From: Ctenosaura bakeri
Taxonomy: Eukaryota; Chordata; Lepidosauria; Squamata; Iguanidae
NCBI GenBank assembly: GCA_948474755.1
Contig: CAOLHI010001843.1
Span: forward strand, 1 to 64,000
DNA length: 64,000 nt
Direction of reading: 5' to 3'
Notes under the pieces: model-generated
What the model was told of the DNA's origin: nothing
Seen by the model: the letters and a program-made list of their open reading frames with translations, nothing else
Databases searched by the model: none
In this document: in pieces, positions 23,990 to 34,500 of the stretch
How positions within the stretch are numbered: the stretch's first letter is position 1
Layout: each line of letters starts with the position of its first letter
Translations under genes and position numbers: made by a program

Positions 23990-24132
23990 ACAGATGGATA
24001 CACTCAATCAAGGAAATCACAGCCCCAATTTTCAAAACCTTAACAGGGCTCTTGATAACAGGAAGACTTGGAGGTCTCCCATTTATAGGGTTGCCATAAG
24101 TCAAAGTCAATTTGACATCAATAAACAACAAC
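23990..24132 (+). mobile_element. BovB-like LINE 3' end
   Basis: ATACACTCAATCAAGGAAAT, GGTCTCCCATTTATAGGGTT and GCCATAAGTCAAAGTCAATT, then (AAC)n, match the BovB 3' UTR and tail in plus orientation. Only the terminal 140 bp are present. Confidence 0.7.
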
Positions 24133-24173
24133 TATTAGACTATGGAGAGTACTTTGTACTCCAGCATCAGCAT

Positions 24174-24394
24174 TGTTGGTTGTTATGTGCCTTCAAGTCA
24201 GCTCTGTTTATAGTGATACTATTGTAGGGTTTTCTTGGAAGATTTATGCAGAGCTTTGCCATTGCCTTCCATTAAGTCTGGGAGGGTAAGACTTGCCCAT
24301 AGTCAGCCAGTGGGCCTCCAGGGCTGAGCAGGGATTCAAATCCTGGTCTCCCAGAGTCTGAGTTCAACATTCAAACCACCACACCATGATGATT
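24174..24394 (-). mobile_element. tRNA-derived CORE-type SINE (minus strand)
   Basis: Full-length-like inverse copy: TGTTATGTGCCTTCAAGTCA (tail complement), GCCATTGCCTTCCATTAAGT (core), GATTCAAATCCTGGTCTCCC (B-box complement) and ACCACCACACCATGATGA (head complement). Confidence 0.9.
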
Positions 24395-24559
24395 CTCTTA
24401 TACTAGGTATACAATCCTTAAACTGCCTCATTTCTTACATCCTGCTGTGGCTGGTATAAATTTTCCATGTTGCCATCAGAACATTTCCACACATTTTTGG
24501 ACTTCATGTTTCTGGAAAGTCAAACAAAGTAAAAATCAGTGTCTTCTAAAGTGACGCAA

Positions 24560-26009
24560 AAACTTAACATCTGGGCCAGTATTCAGTGGTTGAGATGAGC
24601 TGGTAGTGGAGCAACAGTGTCAGTCCTCAGAGAAGGTTCAAGGGACCTTGGTAGATTCAATGCAAGGATTGGCCTCTGCCAATTCCCATAGGTGGTGTGT
24701 AGTGGTCGTAGGGGACTCCCTGATGAGGGGGACAGAAGCAGTGGTTTGTGGGCCTGACTCATTAGGTGTGTTGTCTCCCAGGGGCAAAGATCTGTCATGT
24801 AACACTGTCTTAAAAAACTGCTCATGCCCACCAACTATTACTCCTTTCTTTTCGGTCCATATCGGAACCAATGACACTGCAAGGCACAACTGTCAAGAGA
24901 TCATAAGGGATTACAAGGCTCTGGAGAGGAAATTGAAGGACCTTAATGCACAGGTTGTCATTTCATCTGTTCTCCCAGTTAAAGAACATGGCCTGAGAAG
25001 GGAGAGAAAAATAGTGGAGGTGAACAACTGGGTCTGCAGATGGTGTCACCAGGAACAGTTTGGTTTCTTGGACCATGGTCTGTGGTTTCATGAAGATCTA
25101 CTTCTGGCAAGTGATGAATTGTACCTCGCAGCAGTTGGCTGGAATGTTTTTGCTAAGATTCTCACAAACCTAATTAGGAAGGCTTTAAACTGAGTTATGA
25201 GGACGGGGAGAGAGACAATATTCTTGAAGGCAGGAGTTCATCAAGTACTTGAGATAATAGTCTGACTCTTACAAGGAGAATTGGGCAAACAGCATGGTAA
25301 CCAAACAAGGGAGGGAAAGACACTTAAATAAACAGCTGGGGGAGTGACCCATGGTCTCAGATGTGTTTACACTAATGCACAGACCATGGGAAATAAACAG
25401 CATGAATTCAAATCCATAGTGGTGGCCTCCTTTCCCTCCTCCTAGTGCTCATATTTAAAGCAAAGTAAATATGATATGATAGACAACACCGAAACCTGAT
25501 GAAATGAGTTTCATGATTAGAATGTAGCAATATAGGAGTATAACCTATTTCAAAGAAATAGACCAAACAGGAAAGGAGGAGAAGTAGCACTATATGTCAG
25601 GGGCTTTTACACCTGTAAAGAGATCCTTGACTTAAATCCCAGAAGCCAGATTGAGACCATTTGGGGTAAAAATTAAGGGGGAGAGAAATAACAGTGATAT
25701 CATTGTGAGGGTCTACTACAGACCTGAAAGCCAGACTGAGGACGTGAATAACACCTTCCTGGAACAGATAACCAAACCTTCAGAAAGGAGAAATATGGAG
25801 AAATATGGGAGATTTCAACTATTTGAAACTATCTCAATATTCTGATATTTGTTGGAAATCAAATTCTGTCAAGAGTATCAGGTCCAACAAATTTCTCACT
25901 TGCCTTACAGACAATTTCATAATCCAGAAGGTGGAAGAAGGAACAAAAGGAACAGCTAATTTAGATTTGATCCTAGCCAACAATGATGACCTGGTTAATG
26001 GGGTGGAGG
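24560..26009 (+). mobile_element. CR1 LINE with ORF1 and endonuclease remnants, left part
   Basis: The most complete CR1 in the window by extent, spanning about 24560-27699 with an inserted SINE. It contains the entire ORF1 esterase domain (24606-25193), a spacer, then ORF2 endonuclease remnants. The latter include VRVYYRPES near 25708-25734, GDFNYL at 25808-25825 and LDLILANNDDLV at 25961-25996, in different frames. It is older than the 8.5-kb copy, judged by its frameshifts, stop codons and the SINE insertion. Confidence 0.85.
24606..25193 (+). pseudogene. CR1 ORF1 protein (esterase-type), open frame
   Basis: An open frame of 195 codons that matches the C-terminal esterase (SGNH-hydrolase-like) domain of CR1 ORF1. 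The catalytic-serine block appears as VVVVGDSLMRGTE (residues about 33-45) and the glycine/asparagine blocks as HIGTND (about 86-91). The usual His block is not intact: NLLxxDGVHLS-like sequence is replaced by DLLLASDELYLAAVGWNVFAK near residues 165-185, so the expected catalytic His appears lost. CR1 ORF1 binds element RNA and lipid-like substrates in studied members of the clade. The stop after LIRKALN is at the expected end. An intact length with lost catalytic residues suggests a decaying but recently coding frame. Confidence 0.8.
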
Positions 26010-26017
26010 TAAGCAGA

Positions 26018-26241
26018 TGGAGCCGTGGTGGCCACGAGGTTGTGAGTTCGATCCTGCCCGGCTCCAAGGTTGACTCAGGCTTCCATCCTTTCGCAGGTTG
26101 GTAAAATGAGTACCCAGCTTGTTGGGGGCATGTATAGAAATGTTTCGAAATACATGCTATTTGTAAGTTGTTCGCCGCCTCGATCCATATGGAGAGGCGG
26201 GATACAAATAAATAAAATAATAAAATAAATAAATAAATAAA
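26018..26241 (+). mobile_element. Sauria-type SINE inserted in a CR1
   Basis: A squamate tRNA-derived SINE. The B-box sequence GAGTTCGATCC is at about 26044-26054, followed by the conserved TTGACTCAGGCTTCCATCC, GGTAAAATGAGTACCCAGCT and TTGTTGGGGGCA blocks. A BovB-type 3' end and (AAAT)n tail follow. The tRNA head is shortened between A and B boxes. The 8-bp target duplication TAAGCAGA is exact (26010-26017 and 26242-26249), so the insertion boundaries are certain. It is the best single lineage marker in the window. Confidence 0.92.
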
Positions 26242-26249
26242 TAAGCAGA

Positions 26250-27699
26250 ATCCTTAGGTGGAAGTGACCATATTCTGCAGAAGGGTATTATACAGTGGAA
26301 AGAGGAAACCAAGCATAGTCAGACAGATATTTTAGACTTTAAGAAAGCTGATTTCAGTCAATTTAGGGACATACTGGGAGTGATCTGACAGTCAGGAATA
26401 ATAAAAGAGAAGGGAGTTCATGATGGGCAGGAGTTTCTTAAAAGTGAGATATTGGAGACACAATTTCAAACAATTCCAATGAAGAGGAAAAATGAGAGGT
26501 GTCTAAAGAATCTGAGATGGATGTCTAAAGAACTTTCAATTCAGCTAAGATTTAATAGGGACATATACAAGAAATGGAAAAAAGGGGAAATCACCAAAGA
26601 GGAATTCAGACAAATAGGCAGCAAGTGTAGGGAGAAAGACAAACAAGCTAAAGCACAGAATGATTTTAGGCTTGCTAGAGAGGTTAAAAAAAAGAATATG
26701 AAGGGTTTTTTTTGGTTATGTCTGTAGCAAAAGGAAGAACAAGGAAATGGTAGGACCTCTGTGTGCAAGAAGATGGCGAAATGCTAACAGAGGACAGAGA
26801 AAAGCCAGAACTGCTGAACAACTTCTTTACATTGGTCTTCTCGCAAGGAAAATAATGCTCTCCCTGGGGAAAAGGGAACAGATGACACAGTAGGGGAAAT
26901 ACAACCCAGGACAGGTAAAGAGATAGTACAAGAAAACCTGGCTATTCTAAATGAATTCAAGTCTCCAGGGCCAGATGATTTAGATACAAGAGTATTAAAA
27001 GAACTGGTAGAAGTAATATCAGAACCACTAGCAATAATCTTGGAGAATTCTTGGAGAACAGGAGAAGTCCCAGCAGACTGGAGGAGAGCAAATACTGTGC
27101 CCATCTTTGAAACAGGAAAAAAGAGGACCCAAACAATTACCACCCAGACAGCCTGACATTAATACCAGGAAAGATTCTAGAGCAGATCATTAAACAGATA
27201 ATCTGTAAACACTTAGAAAGGAATGCCATGCTCACTAAAAATCAACACGGGTTTCTCAAAAATAAGTCATGCCAGACCAATCTCTCTCTCTCTCTCTCTC
27301 TCCCACACACACACTCTCTGGTAGAGTTACAAGCTTGGTAGATGAAGGGAATGATGTGGCTGTAGGATATCTTGATTTCAGTGAGGCTTTTGACAAAGTC
27401 CCCCATGATATTCTTGCAAACAAGCTAGTAAAATCTGGGCTAGTAGACTAGGGCATGGAGCAACAGCTTCCAGCTACAGGAAAAGAGATTCCGTCTAAAC
27501 ATTAGGAAGAACTTGTTGTAAGAGCTGTTCCATAGGGAAATAGGCTGCCTTAGAGTGTGATGGAGTCTCCTTCTTTGGAGGTTTTAAACAGAGGGAGATT
27601 GTCATCTGTCTGGAGCGCTTTGTTTGTGTATTCCTGCATGGCAGGAGATTGGACTGGACGGCACATGTGTTCTCTTCCAAGTATGATTCTATGATTCTA
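26250..27699 (+). mobile_element. CR1 LINE, right part (RT remnant, internal deletion)
   Basis: Continues the CR1 after the SINE. ORF2 linker region (RDIYKKWKKGEITKEEFRQI, 26557 onward), then the RT start (SPGPDDLDTRVLKELVE, ADWRRANTVPIF) and motif [16 protein letters not shown] near 27371-27415. At about 27450 the sequence jumps directly to the C-terminal FQLQEKRFRLNIRKNL region, removing motifs B and C (about 750-800 bp relative to the 8.5-kb copy). It ends with the CR1 terminal ATGATTCTATGATTCTA. A (TC)n/(CA)n microsatellite at 27281-27317 replaces part of the RT. Dead. Confidence 0.9.
27281..27317 (+). repeat. (TC)n-(CA)n compound microsatellite inside CR1
   Basis: Grew at a site where intact CR1 copies read AATCTTATCTCTTTTTATGA, presumably from the short TCTC seed in the element. 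Confidence 0.9.
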
Positions 27700-27704
27700 G
27701 TGCA

Positions 27705-30090
27705 ACAGTCTTTCTTTGCTGGTTGCTCAATAAGAGTTCCAATGTACCATGGACAAGGATAGCATGGTTAAGTGATATGAAGAAACATCTTGGCTTACAG
27801 AAACAGAACTGAGCTGCATTCTAAATATAATTTCAACAAAGACAAGCTAATTGGCCCAAATGTTTCCTTAGGAAATAATTACATTTACTGACTAGAAGAA
27901 CGGGGCAGATTGTAGAAATATAACTATTGTTTTACAAGGTCTTTTTCAGGATTTTGAAATGCTGTAGCAATGATAAAATGATACCATCTCACTGCAAATG
28001 ATGTTAAAAATTCAGCATAGCTATATGCCTATTTCAAGATAAAGTGAATCTACGCCAACAGTTCTTGTTCTCTTTGTGCAGAGATTATTTTTGTGACCTT
28101 CTGACCATTAATACTGCACATCCCTACATAGCCCAAAATCCTGAATAATAAATGTGAAAGAAAATATTGATATTGTTACTGGTGTAACCTCTTTTGATCA
28201 CAAATATTTCCCTAAGATGCACTGGATAGAAAAATTATATTGGGCAGAACTGGGAAGGATTAATTTTGTATTACAGTTATCAAAATGCCAGCATGGGCGT
28301 TCTGGGAGTTGGAATCAAAAGCAGCTTCCCCAAGCTCTGAATTAGGTATATGTTATCTTTATGTAAAAAGCAACTTGCATTGTACCAGTACGACATCATG
28401 GGGGAAAAAGTTTGTGTGGTAAGGAGCAAATAACCTAATTCATATGGCAAGCCACTACATGTGAACTGCTTGCCACGTGGTGACAGCCATCACGGGGATC
28501 AGTTCAAAGAGTTATGCATGTGAAAGCTATACAATACTCTCAACTAAATTTGTGTATTGAAAGCATGATGCATATGCTACATTAAAGGAAGGGCATGAGT
28601 GAACTACTCACAGAAGCTGAACACAAAAATGAAAAGCTAATTGAAATACAAAAAGCTACAAATTACACAGTCACATATCCCAGGAAAAGTAAAAATCAAG
28701 CCAGTATGTTTGTTTTCTAATGCATTTAGAAAGTGGCTGGTTCTATTAAACACATATTTGCATAAGGCTGTAAGGGTTTATACAAATCCAACAATAACAG
28801 AATGCTTTTTTTTAAAGCCTTCTTAGAGTGAAGCCTGCGAATGATTTGGCCTCGATTTCAAAGCTGTGGTTTTAGGGGATACAAATAAAAGATGACACCA
28901 CAGCAAGATACAACTGTGTTCTATTATACAAACTCTCCAGGATGTTAGCGAAATAATAATACAGGAACCTTCTCTCAAAAGTTAGAGGTTATTTTGCTAT
29001 CTGGAAACCATTTGTCCATTTTGCAGATTTAGGAGTACTGCTACTTCCCAACAGCTGAATTCATGCAGAGCTGTTAAGGAAAGAGGTACCCATTAAGGAG
29101 ATGCACACTGAGGTCCATGGGATACTTTATAATAAGCTGTTCCAAAGCCACTGTGTCAAATCCTGTTCTTGTGGCCCAGCTGATATCAAAGTACTATAAA
29201 GGTATAAATGAACTGAGATTTTCATCCCAGAAGACATTTCCCCAACATGACCTACAGAGTGTCAAAGAATTCTAAAGTGTTATTCTGTCCTCCTCCATGA
29301 TATGTCACTTCTGCAGCACATTATTCATCATCCTGAGCTCTGGACAAGTGCCATTACAACCCAAGATGAGATGAGATTAACTGCTGAACACCTGCCACAA
29401 GTGACGGCTCCTCTTTCTGGGTTTCTCTGTGGCTTGATTTGTCTTTGCCACTGTAGAGATCATTACAAGTGTCCCATAATAATAGTATTAGCTTTGTAAT
29501 GATTGGAATGGTTATTTTGGCAAAGCAGAGATTACCATTATTTACAGGCAGGGTATATGACTACTATCTATATCTATCCCTTTAAAAGATGTTTTCTGAC
29601 AATTTCCCATGTTACTTCTTACAGCCACTGCTTATTGAGACACAGTGTTTAAACTCCCCAGCATATCTGAGGGACTGTGGTGACAAAAGAGAATTGCTCC
29701 TTATGCCTCTACTGTATCAGGCTTCAGTGCACATTAGTTTTTATCACATGTGTCCTAAGAGGATAATTTTTGTATCCCACTTCTAGCAAATGGCCAGGAA
29801 ATACTGTGGAGGTACCTTCTTCCATGGGAAGCAATAGCTGCAATATGAATTCTGTAATATAATAATAAAATGTTCATAAATATCAAAAACTGTTTAGCAG
29901 CAGTATACCAGAGCAGAATGCCAGCAGTTTCCACCATCAGAATGTTTGCCTCTGGGCCTCTCTAAACTTCAACAATCTCTTATTTTATCAGATAGGTCTT
30001 TCTTTGCAGAATGTTCAGAGCCCAGTTTTCAAACCAGTACTGGGGGTGGGTGGGCAAAACATTGTTGCTGCATGTCGATGTAATGCTGAA
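27705..30090. other. No recognisable gene or repeat
   Basis: AT-rich, unique-looking DNA. Short frames only, and no terminal repeats or retroelement ends identified. Confidence 0.45.
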
Positions 30091-30095
30091 ACCGG

Positions 30096-30267
30096 AGCCA
30101 TTTCCGCACTAGACTGTTATAGTGCTATTATTCCACTTTCAACATCCTATGGAATCTTGGAGTTTGCAGTTTCAGGAGGGGCCCCTCTCTAAACTGCAAA
30201 CCCCACGATTCCATAGGATGTTGAAAGTGGAATAATAGTGCTATAACAGTTTAGTGTGGAAATGGCC
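30096..30267. mobile_element. Palindromic MITE (P1 type), copy 4
   Basis: A 172-bp shortened copy. AGCCATTTCCGCACTAGACT at left, GTGTGGAAATGGCC at right. The arms are nearly perfect complements (AACATCCTATGGAATC versus GATTCCATAGGATGTT) and the usual central GAATTCTCAGCC segment is deleted, leaving a tight hairpin. Confidence 0.9.
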
Positions 30268-30508
30268 CAAGAGAGGAAATGCCTGTCCTGTTAGGAGGCA
30301 ACTGAGACATGTTACTTGGTGTCAGAAGAGAAAATGGCAGGTTGGGAAGAAACAGGAAGTAGGCATTGGCCAGGACTGGAAAGAAGAAGTGAGTGGTGGG
30401 ATGAGAGAGAGTATTTAAAGAGCAGAAGTTTGTGGGCAAGTGAAGATTTTTTCAGAAATTGTCAGGATGTCTGGAAGCTGGTTGGAAAGGAGAAGAAGGA
30501 AAGCCAGG

Positions 30509-30729
30509 AGTCCTTCCACACTACACAATTATTTCATTAGGATTTCACTTACTAGCCATGGCTGTGTCCTCTGGGATCCTCAGTTTTGTAGTGTGGTGAG
30601 ACACTACATGTCTCTGGCTAAAAATTCTAAATTATCCTCTCTAAACTACAAATCCCATGATTCCATAGCATTTGTTATGGCAATTGAAATGGAAATATAG
30701 TGCTATTATTTTGTGATGTGATAGGGCCT
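30509..30729. mobile_element. Palindromic MITE (P2 type), copy 1
   Basis: AGTCCTTCCACACTACACAA at left, GTGATGTGATAGGGCCT at right; CAG(G) flanks both ends. The arms differ from P1 (ACTTACTAGCCATGGCTG in one, TAGCATTTGTTATGGCAATT in the other). It shares the subterminal layout of the copies at 38539 and 52598. Confidence 0.75.
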
Positions 30730-30734
30730 CAGGT

Positions 30735-32110
30735 GCTACATAACCCTTTCCCTTTCTCAGAGGCTTCAATGGGAACCATGGAACAAGAATCTTTACCACA
30801 TGCCAAATACCACCACCATTCCTTCCACAGCGTGCCTCTTAAGGCACATCTGCAGTGCACCTTACTTAAATATGATGTTTCCTTTAGCATGCAACTGGAA
30901 ATGCAGGAAATGCATGTGAAGAAGGAAGGGACCAAAAGCTAAAATAGGTCAATGCTGTGATGCATAGATAGAACATTTAATACAGTTCTGGGCTGCTTTA
31001 ACTGGAGTATCATGCGTAGATCAAGGAAAGTAAAAGTACCACACTATTCTGCTTTGGTCTTGATATATAAAGAATATTCATGTCCTCCACCAGAAAGAAT
31101 GTCTCAACATATCTTGACACGTTACAAGAGATTTTGTGCCTTTTCAATTGTTTTTCACTGTAGCGCCTTGATATATTCCATTAGTGCATCTTATCCTTGA
31201 ATGAAGGAGATGCATCTCCTCTTTGTACAACACAGGTTAAACTCTGGAAGGAAGCTGTTAACTGTGATAACCTGGGAGGTAAAGAAAGAGGACTGAAAGG
31301 TTACATTCAGATACTCTTCTTCAAATACAGATAATCTTACAAATGATTAAAAAAAGTTCTTAGGCGATGCTGCATGTTACATATCAGACCACTTGGAGAC
31401 TAACAACATTTCATCCAGACTGATTACATTTTCCAAGAAAGTTTATATTCCTCCATTATACAGCACTGAATAACCCAATTTTTGGTTACATACCAAAACC
31501 TAAGGAGTGCTGCTTTCCTTTCCATGGCTGTTCTTGATCAAGGTGCATTTTAAGAACATCTGCAATAATTCTACTACTACTGCTATTTACCACTTAGTTA
31601 CTCACGCAGAAGCAACTGCTACTTTTTTTCCAGCTAAGAGGATACATAGCTGATTACAAGGCTGTCCTAAACCAATCACATCATATTATCCCATGGGAGC
31701 ACATTATTCCACTTGTTGATCAATTTATGCCTTCAAGCATGAAGATTAATAGCCTTGGTTGGCCTTAGCTGTGGTGCCTCCAAGGGACATCTTTGCTCCT
31801 ATTCCATTTATTTTGCTTGACAATATCAAATTTCTTATTTGTTCCAGACAGCTCATTTGAGAGGAGCCATACTTTTGTGTGTGAAAGATATTAATGTGCT
31901 TAGTAACTACACATTTCAAATCCTGCTGCCTTCTCTCCAGCCTGCTGGTCCAAAGAGGTGAAAGCTCTTGTGATGGATTCTCTGTCTTTACAATATAAGA
32001 CTAAAAGGAAGGAATCTTTACTTTTGCAGAGACCACACAAGATTTTCTATCAGAAAATGATAAGGGAAAGCTATCTGATTTGAGAAAAGGCAGTACTTAA
32101 CCTAAATATC
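30735..32110. other. No recognisable gene or repeat
   Basis: No protein-like frames. A short stretch near 30990-31060 (CTGGGCTGCTTTAACTGGAG, ATGCGTAGATCAAGGAAAGT, CACACTATTCTGCTTTGGTC) resembles the CR1 ORF2 segment [17 protein letters not shown] and its downstream YSALL, so a small, very degraded CR1 fragment may lie there. Confidence 0.45.
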
Positions 32111-32112
32111 CT

Positions 32113-32286
32113 AAAGGCACTAGATCCCATCTGATCTTGGAAGTTAAGCAAGGCTAGTCTGCTCAGTACTAGGATGGGAGACCAATGAATATCAGGTTCT
32201 GTAGATTATATTTCAGAGAAAGGAACTGGCACAACAACTTCTGCCTAAGAAAACCCTATCAAATTAATGGGATCACCATAAGCCAT
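32113..32286 (+). mobile_element. 5S-rRNA-derived SINE
   Basis: The first 95 bp follow vertebrate 5S rRNA from its internal part: ATCTGATCTTGGAAGTTAAG (A-box region) and GGATGGGAGACCAATGAATA (C-box region), then TCAGGTTCTGTAG. A tail with AAGAAAACCCTATCAAATTA and GGGATCACCATAAGC, shared with the CORE-type SINEs, follows. The 5S start and the final tail bases are missing. A SINE fits better than a 5S pseudogene because of that tail. Confidence 0.8.
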
Positions 32287-32713
32287 GGCTTCCTTGATTG
32301 AGTCCATCCATCTGTAATGTGATCTTCCTCGTTTCCTACTGTCTTCTACCTTACCAGGCATTATTGTCTTTCCTAGTGAATCATATCTTCTCATGACATG
32401 TCCAAAGTATGACAGTCATCTTGGTTTAGTCTAATCATCTTGGTGTCAAGGGGGAGTTCAGGTTTGATTTGCTCTAGGATCCATATATTTGTCTTTTTAG
32501 CAGTCAACATTATCAATAGAACTCTTCTCCAGAACCCCATTTCAAATGAATTGATTTTCTTCCTATCAGCTTTCTTCACTGTCCAGCTTTCACAACAATA
32601 AATAGAAACTGGAAATATTATGGACTGGACAATCCTAACTTTAGTATTCAATGATGTAACTTCACACTTCAGGATCTTCTCTCATTTCTTCATAGCTGCG
32701 CTGCCAAGTCCGA
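32287..32713 (-). mobile_element. RTE-BovB LINE, 3' part
   Basis: The minus strand encodes the BovB C-terminal region with TKVRIVQSIIFPVSIYCCES and WTVKKADRKKINSFEMGFWR (frame at 32391-32651), typical of the RTE/BovB ORF2 end. The element is interrupted at 32714 by a GC-rich MITE and continues at 33128. Confidence 0.88.
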
Positions 32714-33127
32714 GGCCCTTTTCGCACATTTTTTGTGTGTGCGAGCACCGCGCAAATGGGAATGCTGCTGTGCACGACGCACTCCCACTTGCGTGGCGCT
32801 TACGAGGCTGGAGCGGAGCAGGGGCGTATTTTTTTATTTTCGGCTTGAAGCTAAAAATAGCCCGCGCTCACGCAATGCTCGTGCCGTGCTCACGCACTTA
32901 CCTCCGTGCGGTGCGTTGGCGAGCTGGCCGGGAAGTGCTTCCTTTCCCCGTGGAGCCTACAGCTCCCACAGTGCCCTGCGGAAAGAAGGGGCGGGGCGCT
33001 CGTGCAACGGTTGCATCATCACGAAGTGCCCTGCGGAAGGAAGGGGGAAGCAGCAGCGTCGCGAAAGAGGCTTCTCACGTGAGACGGCCTCCCCCGTCGC
33101 AGGAGAAGGTAAGATGCGAAAAGGGCC
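32714..33127 (-). mobile_element. GC-rich MITE (G type), copy 4, inside BovB
   Basis: 414 bp, GGCCCTTTTCGCAC at left and GATGCGAAAAGGGCC at right; flanks CGA and CTA, where the uninterrupted BovB reading suggests CTA as the original site. CACTTACCT at 32895-32903 (donor on minus) and AGGTAAGAT at 33107-33115 (donor on plus) face outward from a roughly 200-bp GC-rich core. Snap-back motif TTTTCGGCTTGAAGCTAAAA near 32838-32857. Confidence 0.88.
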
Positions 33128-34395
33128 CTAGTCTTCTGATTTCTTTACTGCAGTCTCCAATCTGACTAATGACTGAGCCAAAGTATGGAACACCTTGAAA
33201 TATTTCAATGTCTTCATCATCTGTTTTAAAGTTATGTAAATAATCTGCAGTCATACTTTTGTGTGTGTGTTAATATTCAGCTGCAAACCTGCCTTTCTTC
33301 CTTAACTTACTTCAATAATGTCTTTTCTATTTTCTGCTAGTAGTATAATATCATGTGCATATCTTAAATTGTTGACATCCCTTCCTTCAATTTTCATGCA
33401 TCATTTCTCTGAGTCTAACCTTGTGTTACATTTGATACATTCAAGTGTACAATTTAAACTGAGGTGATAAAATGTAGCCCCGCCTGATCCCTTTGCCAGT
33501 AGGAAGACATTCCACTTTTGTATTATGTGCTGATGATAGTCTCTTGTCCTAACCATTTCTTCAAGAGTGATCCATAGTTTTTCATGATCTACACAATCAA
33601 AAACTTTGCTATAATCTATAAAACACAAGCTGATTTTCTTCTGAAATTCTTATTGCACTCCATTATCCAACATATATTTTCCAATATGATCTATAGTGCT
33701 TTTTTCTTTCCTGAAACCAGTTTGGACATCTGCATTTCTCACTCCATATATGATTTGTTGTAGATTTTTGAATATAATTTTGCTTGCATGGGAAGTATAA
33801 CACAATGATCCTGTGGTTACTGCAACTCTTGGTGCCCCCTTTCTTGGGGACTGAGATGTATATTGATTGTTTCTAATCTGTAGGCCATTGTTTTGTTTTC
33901 CATATTTTTTGACAGATTTTAGTTAGAACTAGAGTAGACTCTGTAGCTTGAAACAACTCTGTTGGTACACCATCCGTTTCTGGTGATTTATTTCTCCCGA
34001 GTGCTCTGAGTGCAGCTTCCACTTCACTTTCTAAAATTGTAGCTTTATCTTCAAGGGTTCTTCCTTGGATGAATCTGTCATGCTTTCATCTCCTTTATAT
34101 AGTTCTTCGGTATATTGGTTCCATCAGCTTTTTATTTCTACTTAGTCATGTAATATGTTCCCCTGCTGGTCACAGAGCATCCCCATTTTTGTTTTAAATT
34201 CTCCTTTGATTTTCCAGATCAAGAGTAAGAGGTCTCTTGTTCTTCTTTTTCTGTTGTCAACTTCTGTTTATTTGCACTGATTATTGCAGTAGTTCTCCTT
34301 GTCCCTGCACACAAGTCACTGAGCAGTTGCATTCATGGTTCTGGCTCTATTTCTGACACCTTGTACTTTTGCTTCTCATTCATCTTTAACTGCTG
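33128..34395 (-). mobile_element. RTE-BovB LINE, RT and upstream part
   Basis: The minus strand carries BovB ORF2 pieces including CFIDYSKVFDCVDHEKLWIT (RT motif A; frame 33401-33628). Flanking stretches match the expected BovB order, e.g. TTTTCATGATCTACACAATC at 33579-33598 and ATCATGTGCATATCTTAAAT at 33350-33369. Many frameshifts and stops. The 5' limit near 34395 is approximate. Confidence 0.82.
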
Positions 34396-34500
34396 GAAGA
34401 ACACACACAGTACTGAACAAGAAATGGGACAGTGATGGGACGAAGCAAGGGAATTAAACCCCAGCTAGAAAATCTGTTCATTCCCTAGGCAACAGATTTT

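Noticed and set aside
26018..26100. tRNA gene at the GAGTTCGATCC B box
   Set aside because: No intact cloverleaf; conserved Sauria SINE body, tail and target duplication follow.
27281..27317. CRISPR or other tandem array
   Set aside because: A simple dinucleotide microsatellite; no spaced repeats occur anywhere in the window.
32113..32210. Functional 5S rRNA gene
   Set aside because: Starts inside the 5S sequence, carries many substitutions and runs into a SINE tail rather than a T-run terminator.
32620..33165. 181-codon frame over the GC-rich element in BovB
   Set aside because: Composition artefact of the G-type MITE; it starts in BovB sequence and ends beyond the MITE, so it has no common origin.
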